The translations under genes and the position numbers were made by a program. This document shows, in pieces, positions 1 through 10,720 of a DNA stretch of 64,000 bases. The notes beneath the pieces were generated by a model. The model did no database searches, was not told where the DNA came from, and saw only the letters and a program-made list of their open reading frames with translations. Within the stretch, counting starts at the first letter, position 1. Each line of letters begins with the position of its first letter. The DNA is from Arenicola marina (lineage: Eukaryota; Annelida; Polychaeta; Arenicolidae): NCBI GenBank assembly GCA_964019135.1, contig OZ025255.1, forward strand, positions 1,674,001 to 1,738,000, written 5' to 3'.

Positions 1-1575
1 CCCCACACCCCATCCTTGCCTGCTGTCCCTCTCGCTCTCTTTCTCCACCCACACCCCATCCTTGCCTGCTGTCCCTCTTACTCTCTTTCTCCACCCACAC
101 CCTATCCTTGCCTGCTGTCCCTCTCGCTCTCTTTCTCCACCCACACCCCATCCTTGCCTGCTGTCCCTCTCACTCTCTTTCTCTGCCCACACCCCAGCCT
201 CGCCTGCTGTCCCTCTAACTCTCTTTCTCCACCCACACCCCATCCTTGCCTGCTGTCCCTCTCGCTCTCTTTCGCCACCCACACCCCATCCTTGCCTGCT
301 CTCTCTCACTCTCTTTCTCCACCCACACCCCAGGCTTGCATGCTGTCTCTCTCACTCTCTTTCTCCACCCACGCCCCAGCCTTGCCTGCTCTCTCTCGCT
401 CTCTTTCTCCACCGACACCCCATCCTTGCCTGCTGTCCCTCTCACTCTCTTTCTCTACCCACACCCCATCCTTGCCTGCTGTCCCCCTCACTCTCTTTCT
501 CCAGCCACACCCCAGCCTCGCCTGCTGTCCCTCTCACTCTCTTTCTCCCCCCACACCCCATCCTTGCCTGCTCTCTCTCACTCTCTTTCTCCACCCACAC
601 CCCATCCTTGCTTGCTGTCCCTCTCGCTCGCTTTCTCCACCCACACCCCAACCTTGCATGCTGTCTCTCTCACTCTCTTTCTCCACCCACACCCCAGTCG
701 TGCATGCTGTCTCTCTCACTCTCTTTCTCCACCCACACCCCAGCCTCGCCTGCTGTATCTCTCACTCTCTTTCTCCACCCACACCCCATCCTTGCCTGCT
801 GTCCCTCTTACTCTCTTTCTCCGCCCACACTCCATCCTTGCCTGCTGTCCCTCTCACTCTCTTTCTCCACCCACACCCCATCCTTGCCTGCTGTCCCTCT
901 CACTCTCTTTCGCCACCCAACACCCATTCCTTGCCTGCTGTCCCTCTCGTTCTGTTTCTCCTCCCACACCCCATCCTTACCTGCTGTCCCTCTTACTCTC
1001 TTTCTCCACCCACACCCCATCCTTGCCTGCTGTCCCTCTCGCTCTCTTTCTCCACCCACACTCCATCCTTGCCTGCTGTCCCTCTCACTCTCTTTCTCCA
1101 CCCACACCCCATCCTTGCCTGCTGTCCCTCTCACTCTCTTTCTCCACCCACACCCCATCCTTGCCTGCTGTCCCTCTCGCTCTCTTTCTCCACCCACATC
1201 TCATCCTTGCTTGCTGTCCCTCTCGCTCTCTTTTTCCATCCACACCCCATCCTTGCCTGCTCTCTCTCGCTCTCTTTCTCCACCCACACCCCATCCTTGC
1301 CTGCTGTCCCTCCCGCTCTCTTTCTCCACCCACACCCCATCCTTGCCTGCTGTCCCTCTCGCTCTCTTTCGCCACCCACACCCCATCCTTGCCTGCTGTC
1401 CCTCTCACTCTCTTTCTCCACCCACACCCCATCCTTGCCTGCTGTCCCTCTCGCTCTCTTTCTCCACCCACATCTCATCCTTGCTTGCTGTCCCTCTCGC
1501 TCTCTTTCTCCACCCACACCCCATCCTTGCCTGCTCTCTCTCGCTCTCTTTCTCCACCCACACCCCATCCTTGCC
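1..1575. repeat. Higher-order duplicated block, copy 1 (46-bp array)
   Basis: Rare variants recur at a constant offset of 4437 bp. Examples are CTTACTCTC at 76 and 4513, CAGGCTTGCATG at 331 and 4768, CCACCCAACACCC at 913 and 5350, CCATCCACACC at 1236 and 5673, and CATCTCATCC at 1471 and 5908. Correspondence is lost after about 1575/6012. A shorter third relative lies at offset 2243 (CTTACTCTC at 2319, CAGGCTTGCATG at 2574) and diverges soon after 2650. Confidence 0.85.
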
Positions 1576-4437
1576 TGCTGTCCCTCTCGCTCTCTTTCTC
1601 CACCCACATCTCATCCTTGCTTGCTGTCCCTCTCGCTCTCTTTCTCCACCCACACCCCATCCTTGCCTGCTCTCTCTCGCTCTCTTTCTCCCCCCACACC
1701 CCATCCTTGCCTGCTGTCCCTCTCACTCTCTTTCTCCACCCACACCCCATCCTTGCCTGCTGTCCCTCTCGCTCTCTTTCTCCCTCCACACCCCATCCTT
1801 GCCTGCTGTCTCTCTCACTCTCTTTCTCCCCCCACACCCCATCCTTGCCTGCTGTCCCTCTCACTCTTTTTCTCCACCCACACCCCATCCTTGCCTGCTG
1901 TCCCTCTCGCTCTCTTTCTCCCCCCACACCCAATCCTTGCCTGCTGTCCCTCTCACTCTCTTTCTCCACCCACACCCCATCCTTGCCTGCTGTCCCTCTC
2001 ACTCTCTTTCTCCACCCACACCCCATCCTTGCCTGCTGTCCCTCTCACTCTCTTTCTCCACCCACACCCCATCCTTGCCTGCTGTCCCTCTCGCTCTCTT
2101 TCGCCACCCACACCCCATCCTTGCCTGCTGTCCCTCTCATTCTCTTTCTCCACCCACACCCCATCCTTGCCTGCTGTCTCTCTCACTCTCTTTCTCCACC
2201 CACACCCCATCCTTGCCTGCTGTCTCTCTCACTCTCTTTCTCCCCCCACACCCCATCCTTGCCTGCTGTCCCTCTCGCTCTCTTTCTCCACCCACACCCC
2301 ATCCTTGCCTGCTGTCCCTCTTACTCTCTTTCTCCACCCACACCCTATCCTTGCCTGCTGTCCCTCTCGCTCTCTTTCTCCACCCACACCCCATCCTTGC
2401 CTGCTGTCCCTCTCACTCTCTTTCTCTACCCACACCCCAGCCTCGCCTGCTGTCCCTCTAACTCTCTTTCTCCACCCACACCCCATCCTTGCCTGCTGTC
2501 CCTCTCGCTCTCTTTCGCCACTCACACCCCATCCTTGCCTTCTCTATCTCACTCTCTTTCTCCACCCACACCCCAGGCTTGCATGCTGTCTCTCTCACTC
2601 TCTTTCTCCACCCACACCCCAGCCTTGCCTGCTCTCTCTCGCTCTCTTTCTCCACCCACACCCCATCCTTGCCTACTGTCCCTCTCGCTCTCTTTCGCCA
2701 CCCACACCCCATCCTTGCCTGCTGTCCCTCTCACTCTCTTTCTCCACCCACACCCCATCCTTGCTTGCTGTCCCTCTCGCTCTCTTTCTCCACCCACATC
2801 TCATCCTTGCTTGCTGTCCCTCTCGCTCTCTTTCTCCACCCACACCCCATCCTTGCCTGCTCTCTCTCGCTCTCTTTCTCCACCCACACCCCATCCTTGC
2901 CTGCTGTCCCTCCCGCTCTCTTTCTCCACCCACACCCCATCCTTGCCTGCTGTCCCTCTCGCTCTCTTTCTCCACCCACACCCCATCCTTGCCTGCTGTG
3001 CCTCTCACTCTCTTTCTCCACCCACACCCCATCCTTGCCTGCTGTCCCTCTCGCTCTCTTTCTCCACCCACATCTCGTCCTTGCCTGCTCTCTCTCGCTC
3101 TCTTTCTCCACCCACACCCCATCCTTGCCTGCTGTCCCTCTCGCTCTCTTTCTCCACCCACATCTCATCCTTGCTTGCTGTCCCTCTCGCTCTCTTTCTC
3201 CACCCACACCCCATCCTTGCCTGCTCTCTCTCGCTCTCTTTCTCCACCCACACCCCATCCTTGCCTGCTGTCACTCTCACTCTCTTTCTCCACCCACACC
3301 CCATCCTTGCCTGCTGTCCCTCTCACTCTCTTTCTCCGCCCACACCCCATCCTTGCCTGCTGTCCCTCTCGCTCTCTTTCTCCACCCACATCTCATCCTT
3401 GCTTGCTGTCCCTCTCGCTCTCTTTCTCCACCCACACCCCATCCTTGCCTGCTCTCTCTCGCTCTCTTTCTCCACCCACACCCCATCCCTGCCTGCTGTC
3501 CCTCCCGCTCTCTTTCTCCACCCACACCCCATCCTTGCCTGCTGTCTCTCTCACTCTCTTTCTCCACCCACACCCCATCCTTGCCTGCTCTCTCTCACTC
3601 TCTTTCTCCCCCCACACCCCATCCTTGCCTGCTGTCCCTCTCACTCTCTTTCTCCACCCACACCCCATCCTTGCCTGCTGTCCCTCTCGCTCTCTTTCTC
3701 CCCCCACACCCAATCCTTGCCTGCTGTCCCTCTCACTCTCTTTCTCCACCCACACCCCATCCTTGCCTGCTGTCTCTCTCACTCTCTTTCTCCCCCCACA
3801 CCCCATCCTTGCCTGCTGTCCCTCTCACTCTTTTTCTCCACCCACACCCCATCCTTGCCTGCTGTCCCTCTCGCTCTCTTTCTCCCCCCACACCCAATGC
3901 TTGCCTGCTGTCCCTCTCACTCTCTTTCTCCACCCACACCCCATCCTTGCCTGCTGTCCCTCTCACTCTCTTTCTCCACCCACACCCCATCCTTGCCTGC
4001 TGTCCCTCTCACTCTCTTTCTCCACCCACACCCCATCCTTGCCTGCTGTCCCTCTCGCTCTCTTTCGCCACCCACACCCCATCCTTGCCTGCTGTCCCTC
4101 TCATTCTCTTTCTCCACCCACACCCCATCCTTGCCTGCTGTCCCTCTCACTCTCTTTCTCCACCCACACCCCATCCTTGCCTGCTGTCCCTCTCGCTCTC
4201 TTTCGCCACCCACACCCCATCCTTGCCTGCTGTCCCTCTCATTCTCTTTCTCCACCCACACCCCATCCTTGCCTGCTGTCCCTCTCACTCTCTTTCTCCA
4301 CCCACACCCCATCCTTGCCTGCTGTCCCTCTCATTCTCTTTCTCCACCCACACCCCATCCTTGCCTGCTGTCTCTCTCACTCTCTTTCTCCACCCACACC
4401 CCATCCTTGCCTGCTGTCTCTCTCACTCTCTTTCTCC

Positions 4438-6012
4438 CCCCACACCCCATCCTTGCCTGCTGTCCCTCTCGCTCTCTTTCTCCACCCACACCCCATCCTT
4501 GCCTGCTGTCCCTCTTACTCTCTTTCTCCACCCACACCCTATCCTTGCCTGCTGTCCCTCTCGCTCTCTTTCTCCACCCACACCCCATCCTTGCCTGCTG
4601 TCCCTCTCACTATCTTTCTCTACCCACAGCCCAGCCTCGCCTGCTGTCCCTCTAACTCTCTTTCTCCACCCACACCCCATCCTTGCCTGCTGTCCCTCTC
4701 GCTCTCTTTCGCCACCCACACCCCATCCTTGCCTGCTCTCTCTCACTCTCTTTCTCCACCCACACCCCAGGCTTGCATGCTGTCTCTCTCACTCTCTTTC
4801 TCCACCCACACCCCAGCCTTGCCTGCTCTCTCTTGCTCTCTTTCTCCACCGACACCCCATCCTTGCCTGCTGTCCCTCTCACTCTCTTTCTCTACCCACA
4901 CCCCATCCTTGCCTGCTGTCCCTCTCACTCTCTTTCTCCAGCCACACCCCAGCCTCGCCTGCTGTCCCTCTCACTCTCTTTCTCCCCCCACACCCCATCC
5001 TTGCCTGCTCTCTCTCACTCTCTTTCTCCACCCACACCCCATCCTTGCTTGCTGTCCCTCTCGCTCGCTTTCTCCACCCACACCCCAACCTTGCATGCTG
5101 TCTCTCTCACTCTCTTTCTCCACCCACACCCCAGTCGTGCATGCTGTCTCTCTCACTCTCTTTCTCCACCCACACCCCAGCCTCGCCTGCTGTATCTCTC
5201 ACTCTCTTTCTCCACCCACACCCCATCCTTGCCTGCTGTCCCTCTTACTCTCTTTCTCCGCCCACACTCCATCCTTGCCTGCTGTCCCTCTCACTCTCTT
5301 TCTCCACCCACACCCCATCCTTGCCTGCTGTCCCTCTCACTCTCTTTCGCCACCCAACACCCATTCCTTGCCTGCTGTCCCTCTCGTTCTGTTTCTCCTC
5401 CCACACCCCATCCTTACCTGCTGTCCCTCTTACTCTCTTTCTCCACCCACACCCCATCCTTGCCTGCTGTCCCTCTCACTCTCTTTCTCCACCCACACTC
5501 CATCCTTGCCTGCTGTCCCTCTCACTCTCTTTCTCCACCCACACCCCATCCTTGCCTGCTGTCCCTCTCACTCTCTTTCTCCACCCACACCCCATCCTTG
5601 CCTGCTGTCCCTCTCGCTCTCTTTCTCCACCCACATCTCATCCTTACTTGCTGTCCCTCTCGCTCTCTTTCTCCATCCACACCCCATCCTTGCCTGCTCT
5701 CTCTCGCTCTCTTTCTCCACCCACACCCCATCCTTGCCTGCTGTCCCTCCCGCTCTCTTTCTCCACCCACACCCCATCCTTGCCTGCTGTCCCTCTCGCT
5801 CTCTTTCGCCACCCACACCCCATCCTTGCCTGCTGTCCCTCTCACTCTCTTTCTCCACCCACACCCCATCCTTGCCTGCTGTCCCTCTCGCTCTCTTTCT
5901 CCACCCACATCTCATCCTTGCTAGCTGTCCCTCTCGCTCTCTTTCTCCACCCACACCCCATCCTTGCCTGCTCTCTCTCGCTCTCTTTCTCCACCCACAC
6001 CCCATCCTTGCC
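4438..6012. repeat. Higher-order duplicated block, copy 2 (46-bp array)
   Basis: This is the partner of 1-1575 at an offset of 4437 bp, with only scattered substitutions seen by eye. It implies a recent amplification of about 34 units as one block. Confidence 0.85.
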
Positions 6013-9000
6013 TGCTGTCCCTCCCGCTCTCTTTCTCCACCCACACCCCATCCTTGCCTGCTGTCCCTCTCGCTCTCTTTCTCCACCCACACCCCATCCT
6101 TGCCTGCTGTCCCTCCCGCTCTCTTTCTCCACCCACACCCCATCCTTGCCTGCTGTCCCTCTCACTCGCTTTCTCCACCCACACCCCACCCTTGCCTGCT
6201 GTCCCTCTCGCTCTCTTTCTCCACCCACACCCCATCCTTGCCTGCTGTCCCTCTCGCTCTCTTTCTCCACCCACACCCCAGCCTTGCCTGCTGTCCCTCT
6301 CACTCTCTTTCTCCACCCACACCCCATCCTTGCCTGCTGTCCCTCTCACTCTCTTTCTCCACCCACACCCCATCCTTGCCTGCTGTTCCTCTCGCTCTCT
6401 TTCTCCACCCACACCCAATCCTTGCCTGCTGTCCCTCTCACTCTCTTTCTCCCCCCACACCCCATCCTTGCCTGCTGTCCCTCTCGCTCTTTTTCTCCAC
6501 CCACACCCCATCCTTGCCTGCTGTCTCTCTCGCTCTCTTTCTCCACCCACACCCCATCCTTGCCTGCTGTCCCACTCACTCTCTTTCTCCACCCACACCC
6601 CATCCTTGCCTGCTGTCCCTCTCACTCTCTTTCTCCACCCACACCCCAGCCTTGCCTGCTGTCCCTCTCACTCTCTTTCGCCACCCACACCCCATCCTTG
6701 CCTACTGTCCCTCTCGCTCTCTTTCTCCACCCACACTCCATCCTTGCCTGCTGTCTCTCTCACTTTCTTTCTCCACCCACACCCCATCCTTGCCTGCTGT
6801 CCCTCTCACTCTCTTTCTCCACCCACACCCCAGCCTTGCCTGCTGTCCCTCTCACTCTCTTTCTCCACCCACACCCCATCCTTGCCTGCTGTCCCTCTCA
6901 GTCTCTTTCTCCACCCACACCCCATCCTTGCCTGCTGTCCCTCTCGCTCTCTTTCTCCCCCCACACCCCATCCTTGCCTGCTGTCCCTCTCGCTCTCTTT
7001 CTCCACCCACACCCCATCCTTGCCTGCTGTCCCTCTCGCTCTCTTTCGCCATCCACACCCATTCCTTGCCTGCTGTCCCTCTCGCTCTCTTTGTCCACCC
7101 ACACCCCATCCTTGCCTACTGCCCCTCTCGCTCTCTTTCGCCACCCACACCCCATCCTTGCCTGCTGTCCCTCTCGCTCTCTTTCTCCACCCACACCCCA
7201 TCCTTGCCTGCTCTCTCTCACTCTCTTTCTCCACCCACACACCATCCTTGCCTGCTGTCCCTCTCGCTCGCTTTCTCCACCCACACCCCATCCTTGCCTA
7301 CTGTCCCTCTCGCTCTCTTTCGCCACCCACACCCCATCCTTGCCTGCTCTCTCTCACTCTCTTTCTCCACCCACACCCCATCCTTGCCTGCTGTCCCTCT
7401 CGCTCGCTTTCTCCACCCACACCCCAGCCTTGCATGCTGTCTCTCTCACTCTCTTTCTCCACCCACACCCCAGTCTTGCATGCTGTCTCTCTCACTCTCT
7501 TTCTCCACCCACACCCCATCCTTGCCTGCTGTCCCTCTCACTCTCTTTCCCCACCCACACGCCATCCTTGCCTGCTGTCCCTCTCGCTCGCTTTCTCCAC
7601 CCACACCCCAGCCTTGCATGCTGTCTCTCTCACTCTCTTTCTCCACCCACACCCCAGTCTTGCATGCTGTCCCTCTCACTCTCTTTCTCCACCCACACCC
7701 CATCCTTGCCTGCTGTCCCTCTCACTCTCTTTCTCCGCCCACACCCCTGCCTTGCCTGCTGTCCCTCTCACTCTCTTTCTCCACCCACACCCCATCCTTG
7801 CCTGCTGTCTCTCTCACTCTCTTTCTCCCCCCACACCCCATCCTTGCCAGCTGTCCCTCTCACTCTCTTTCTCCACCCACACCCCATCCTTGCCTGCTGT
7901 CTCTCTCACTCTCTTTCTCCCCCCACACCCCAGCCTTGCCTGCTGTCCCTCTCGCTCTCTTTCTCCCCCCACACCCCAGCCTTGCCTGCTGTCCCTCTCG
8001 CTCTCTTTCTCCACCCACACCCCATCCTTGCCTGCTGTCCCTCTCACTCTCTTTCTCCACCCACACCCCATCCTTGCCTGCTGTCCCTCTCACTCTCTTT
8101 TTCCACCCACACCCCATCCTTGCATGCTGTCCCACTCACTCTCTTTCTCCACCCACAACCCATCCTTGCCTGCTGTCCCTCTCGCTCTCTTTCTCCACCC
8201 ACACCCCATCCTTGCCTGCTGTCTCTCTCACTCTCTTTCTCCACCCACACCCCATCTTTGCCTGCTGTCCCTCTCGCTCTCTTTCTCCACCCACACCCCA
8301 TCCTTGCCTGCTGTCCCTCTCACTCTCTTTCTCCACCCACACCCCATCCTTGCCTGCTGTCCCCCTCAGTCTCTTTCTCCACCCACACCCCATCCTTGCC
8401 TGCTGTCTCTCTCACTCTCTTTCTCCACCCACACCCCATCCTTGCCTGCTGTCCCTCTCACTCTCTTTCTCCACCCACACCCCTGCCTTGCCTGCTGTCA
8501 CTCTCACTCTCTTTCTCCACCCACACCTCATCCTTGCCTGCTGTCTCTCTCGCTCTCTTTCTCCACCCACACCCCTGCCTTGCCTGCTGTCACTCTCACT
8601 CTCTTTCTCCACCCACACCCCATCCTTGCCTGCTGTCCCTCTCACTCTCTTTCTCCACCCACACCCCTGCCTTGCCTGCTGTCCCTCTCACTCTCTTTCT
8701 CCACCCACACCTCATCCTTGCCTGCTGTCACTCTCACTCTCTTTCTCCACCCACACCCCTGCCTTGCCTGCTGTCACTCTCACTCTCTTTCTCCACCCAC
8801 ACCCCATCCTTGCCTGCTGTCCCTCTCACTCTCTTTCTCCACCCACACCCCTGCCTTGCCTGCTGTCCCTCTCACTCTCTTTCTCCACCCACACCCCATC
8901 CTTGCCTGCTGTCCCTCTCGCTCTCTTTCTGACTGTAATGGCTGCTGTATGTTGCCGCATTAGGTGTCAACTGGTTACATTGCGCCTTTCCAGCTGGGGA

Positions 9001-9109
9001 GCTTCCCTAGTGTCCCTTGCCCTCCTCTACAAACGACCCCTCCCTCCACCTCCACCAAAGTACAGGCTATCCATTACCTCATGCAGCTGAGGTGCAACAA
9101 AACAGATGT

Positions 9110-9121
9110 AGCGCATGCGCT
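9110..9121. promoter_or_regulatory. GCGCATGCGC palindrome, NRF-1-like core
   Basis: AGCGCATGCGCT is a perfect 12-bp palindrome. Its inner ten bases equal the core of the animal NRF-1 site, but the outer bases do not fit the usual flanking preference. There is no gene start next to it, so a regulatory role is speculative. Confidence 0.2.
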
Positions 9122-9227
9122 GCGCCCATTTGTCATCGCGAGGCCCTGCCTGGGTCATGCCGACCGCTGTCTCACTGCAAGGTTAGGGCGGTAATTAGGG
9201 GCTCCGGTGTCTCCGAACAGATTGGCT

Positions 9228-9255
9228 AAGGTCACCGGGCCAAGGTCACCGGGCC
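9228..9255. repeat. 14-bp direct duplication
   Basis: AAGGTCACCGGGCC occurs twice with no spacer, just before the 24-bp array. It looks like a local replication-slippage duplication. Confidence 0.9.
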
Positions 9256-9264
9256 AGTCTACTG

Positions 9265-9414
9265 GGGTTTAAGGTAGACCTACGTCATGGATGTAAGGTA
9301 GGCCTTTGTCCTGGGTTTAAGGTAGACCTAAGACCTTGGTTTAAGGCAGACCTATGTCCTGGATATAAGGTAGAACTATGTCCTGGATATAAGGTAGACC
9401 TTTGTCCTGGGTTA
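9265..9414. repeat. 24-bp tandem repeat, about 6 copies
   Basis: The unit is about 24 bp, with landmarks TTTAAGGTAGACCTA and GTCCTGG. Copies are diverged (TTTAAGG, TATAAGG, TGTAAGG), which suggests an older, smaller array than its neighbours. Confidence 0.85.
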
Positions 9415-10345
9415 ATGTCAAAGATAGACGGGCAGATGCAGGGCTGTCTGGGGTGTATATCCTGGCTAGAAATGGGGGTCAGAATGTCAAGGATAGACGG
9501 ACAGATGGAGGGTTGTCTGGATCCTGGCTAGGGATGGGGATAAGGATGTGAGAGATAGACGGACAGATGGAGAGTTGTTTGGATCCTGGCTAGGGATGGG
9601 GATAAGGATGTGACAGATAGACGGACAGATGGAGGCTTGTCTGGATCCTGGCTAGGGATGGGGATAAGGATGTGAGATATAGACGGACAGATGGAGGGTT
9701 GTCTGGATCCTGGCTAGGGATGGGGATCAGGATGTGAGAGATCGACGGACAGATGGAGGGTTGTCTGGATCCTGGCTAGGGATGGGGATAAGGATGTGAC
9801 AGATAGACGGACAGATGGAGGGTTGTCTGGATCCTGGCTAGGGATGGGCATAAGGATGTGAGAGATAGACGGACAGATGGAGGGTTGTCTGGATCCTGGC
9901 TAGGGATGGGGATCAGGATGTGACAGATAGACGGACAGATGGAGGGTTGTCTGGATCCTGGCTAGGGATGTGGATCAGGATGTGAGAGATCGACGGACAG
10001 ATGGAGGGTTGTCTGGATCCTGGCTAGGGATGGGGATCAGGATGTGACAGATAGACGGACAGATGGAGGGTTGTCTGGATCCTGGCTAGGAATGGGGATA
10101 AGGATGTGAGAGATCGACGGACAGATGGAGGGTTGTCTGGATCCTGGCTAGGGATGGGGATCAGGATGTGACAGATAGACGGACAGATGGAGGGTTGTCT
10201 GGATACTGGCTAGGAATGGGGATCAGGATGTGAGAAATAGACGGAGATATGAAGGGCTGTCTGGAGTGTAGATCCTGGCTAGGGATGGGGATACGGATAT
10301 GAAGGACAGACAGAGAAGATGGAGCGCTGTGTAGAATGTGGCCAG
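9415..10345. repeat. 62-bp tandem minisatellite, about 15 copies
   Basis: The 62-bp unit has landmarks GATAGACGGACAGATGGAGG, GTTGTCTGGATCCTGGC and TAGGGATGGGGATAAGGATG. Spacing is exactly 62 bp between 9541, 9603, 9665 and 9727. The first unit is longer (about 70 bp, with GGGGTGTATATCC in place of GGATCC), and the last two are degenerate and merge into unique DNA. Most units carry a GGATCC site. Adjacent copies alternate between GTGAGAG and GTGACAG before the GATAGAC or GATCGAC block. Open frames on the - strand here are repeat artefacts. Confidence 0.95.
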
Positions 10346-10680
10346 GGACGCACCACTGCTCAGACTGTCGGCTGTCAGGCGTAGAGAAATTGGCTGGAGT
10401 TGTTTTAGTGATGCGAAACGCGACACCGAGATAACAGCCCGATGCGACCACCGGTCTGTCACCAGTGGCAACCGGACACAGTAATCACAGTTCCTTCCGG
10501 GACAGAGCCACCCAGTTTTGCCTCCCAGATGTATTTTGCTCATGTGATGCAGCGTACCACGTAACGCTGCCGCCAGACCGCGCCAGTCCAGCCACCCCCC
10601 ACCCCCACCCCCGTCTCTGCATACACACCTGTCTGTTGCTTATCAAGGGCCAGTGCTTCCTGTTGGTCACTGACCTGGCC
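10346..10680. other. Unique spacer between the 62-bp array and the lone 40-bp unit
   Basis: No repeat and no recognisable gene. It contains a C-rich stretch at 10595-10612 (C6-A-C5-A-C5). Open frames crossing it run into flanking repeat arrays and have no domain. Confidence 0.6.
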
Positions 10681-10688
10681 GGTCAGTG
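10668..10688. repeat. Inverted repeat, 8-bp arms with 5-bp loop
   Basis: CACTGACC, then TGGCC, then GGTCAGTG: the arms are exact reverse complements. The right arm is the end of the inverted 40-bp unit at 10681-10720. The left arm matches the same unit end in the opposite orientation, so this resembles a head-to-head junction of two unit ends. Confidence 0.85.
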
Positions 10689-10720
10689 GAAGACAGGAGT
10701 CGCCCTGAACCCGTACTGGT
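10681..10720 (-). repeat. Isolated inverted copy of the 40-bp satellite unit
   Basis: Read on the - strand this is exactly one 40-bp unit of the array at 31464-64000. It starts ACCAGTACGGGTTCAGGG, continues CGACTCCTGTC and ends TTCCACTGACC. It carries the CTTCC variant, which is common in the distal half of the array (beyond 43.9 kb) and rare in the proximal half. It lies 20.7 kb from the array, in the opposite orientation, and directly abuts the first 14-bp unit at 10721. Confidence 0.95.

Larger units (their letters stand above)
1..8929. repeat. 46-bp tandem minisatellite array, about 194 copies
   Basis: The unit is 46 bp and pyrimidine-rich on the + strand; landmarks in order are CTCTCACTCTCTTTCTCC, ACCCACACCCCATCC and TTGCCTGCTG. 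Common variants are CTCGCTCTC for CTCACTCTC, CCAGCC for CCATCC, CACATCTCATCC for CACACCCCATCC, and a 44-bp form in which the GTCC region is shortened. The left edge is cut by the window; the last unit breaks off at TTTCTGACTG near 8930. Because 46 is not a multiple of 3 and the consensus holds no stop codon on either strand, the array is open over thousands of codons in all + frames and in many pieces on the - strand. These frames show only a 46-residue repeat of the same DNA and no recognisable domain, so I annotate no protein here. Confidence 0.97.
8930..9264. other. Unique spacer between the 46-bp and 24-bp arrays
   Basis: This non-repetitive sequence holds several CpGs. Two short open frames (8964-9194 and 9017-9229, 70-76 codons) overlap each other and show no known domain or codon signature, so I do not call them genes. 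It contains a 12-bp palindrome (9110-9121) and a 14-bp direct duplication (9228-9255). Confidence 0.7.

Noticed and set aside
16..9090. A single 3024-residue secreted or structural repeat protein
   Set aside because: Equivalent long frames exist in the other + frames and on the - strand. Indels of the 44-bp form shift frames freely, and there is no start context, signal peptide or domain. It is a stop-free satellite.
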